A stretch of 5,286 nucleotides of DNA from contig JAUYFP010000061.1 of NCBI GenBank assembly GCA_030690875.1, positions 1 through 5,286 on the forward strand. Reading direction: 5' to 3'. Shown here one piece after another: positions 5,280 to 5,286 of the stretch. The position numbers were made by a program, and so were the translations under genes. The notes under the pieces are model-generated. The model saw only the letters and a list, made by a program, of their open reading frames with translations, did no database searches and was not told the origin of the DNA. How positions within the stretch are numbered: the first letter of the stretch is position 1; every line of letters starts with the position of its first letter. The stretch comes from a bacterium (GTDB lineage: Bacteria > Patescibacteriota > Patescibacteriia > UBA1558 > GWA2-36-10).

Positions 5280-5286
5280 TAAACTA

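Overview
The window is AT-rich, with a higher-GC island at roughly 600-1020. Every supported gene lies on the minus strand, so transcription runs from high to low coordinates. Short genes, near-absent Shine-Dalgarno (SD) sites before the protein genes, promoters close to start codons, a ComEC split into two proteins and a stand-alone CheY-like protein suggest a Candidate Phyla Radiation (Patescibacteria, Parcubacteria-like) genome. That placement is inference. TAA, TAG and TGA all appear as stops at plausible protein ends, so the standard bacterial code fits and a glycine-TGA lineage is unlikely.

Layout in transcription order. (1) 5258-4815: a small membrane-anchored protein of unknown function. 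(2) 4779-3313: a 488-residue exported or anchored protein with three beta-rich repeats. Its promoter sits so close to the ATG that the mRNA is probably leaderless. (3) 3236-1905 and 1912-1100: the ComEC/Rec2 DNA-uptake channel as two genes, the membrane channel and a separately encoded, membrane-anchored metallo-beta-lactamase-fold domain. They overlap by 8 bp and share one promoter. (4) 1099-462: a 638-base stretch without a recognisable protein gene. It has a strong promoter at its upstream end, a GC-rich interior full of inverted repeats including a UUCG tetraloop hairpin, and two intrinsic-terminator-like hairpins at its downstream end. I read it as an independently transcribed structured RNA of about 430-500 nt that I cannot assign to a known family. 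(5) 461-81: a single-domain response regulator with its own promoter. (6) 53-1: the first 17 codons of nucleoside diphosphate kinase, cut by the window edge.

The ComEC pair, and possibly the response regulator if it works with type IV pili, would fit a DNA-uptake role. Nothing else ties the genes together. The candidate for an undescribed system is the RNA unit at about 565-1103. It carries two well-positioned SD sequences in front of tiny overlapping ORFs, whereas none of the protein genes has a convincing SD.
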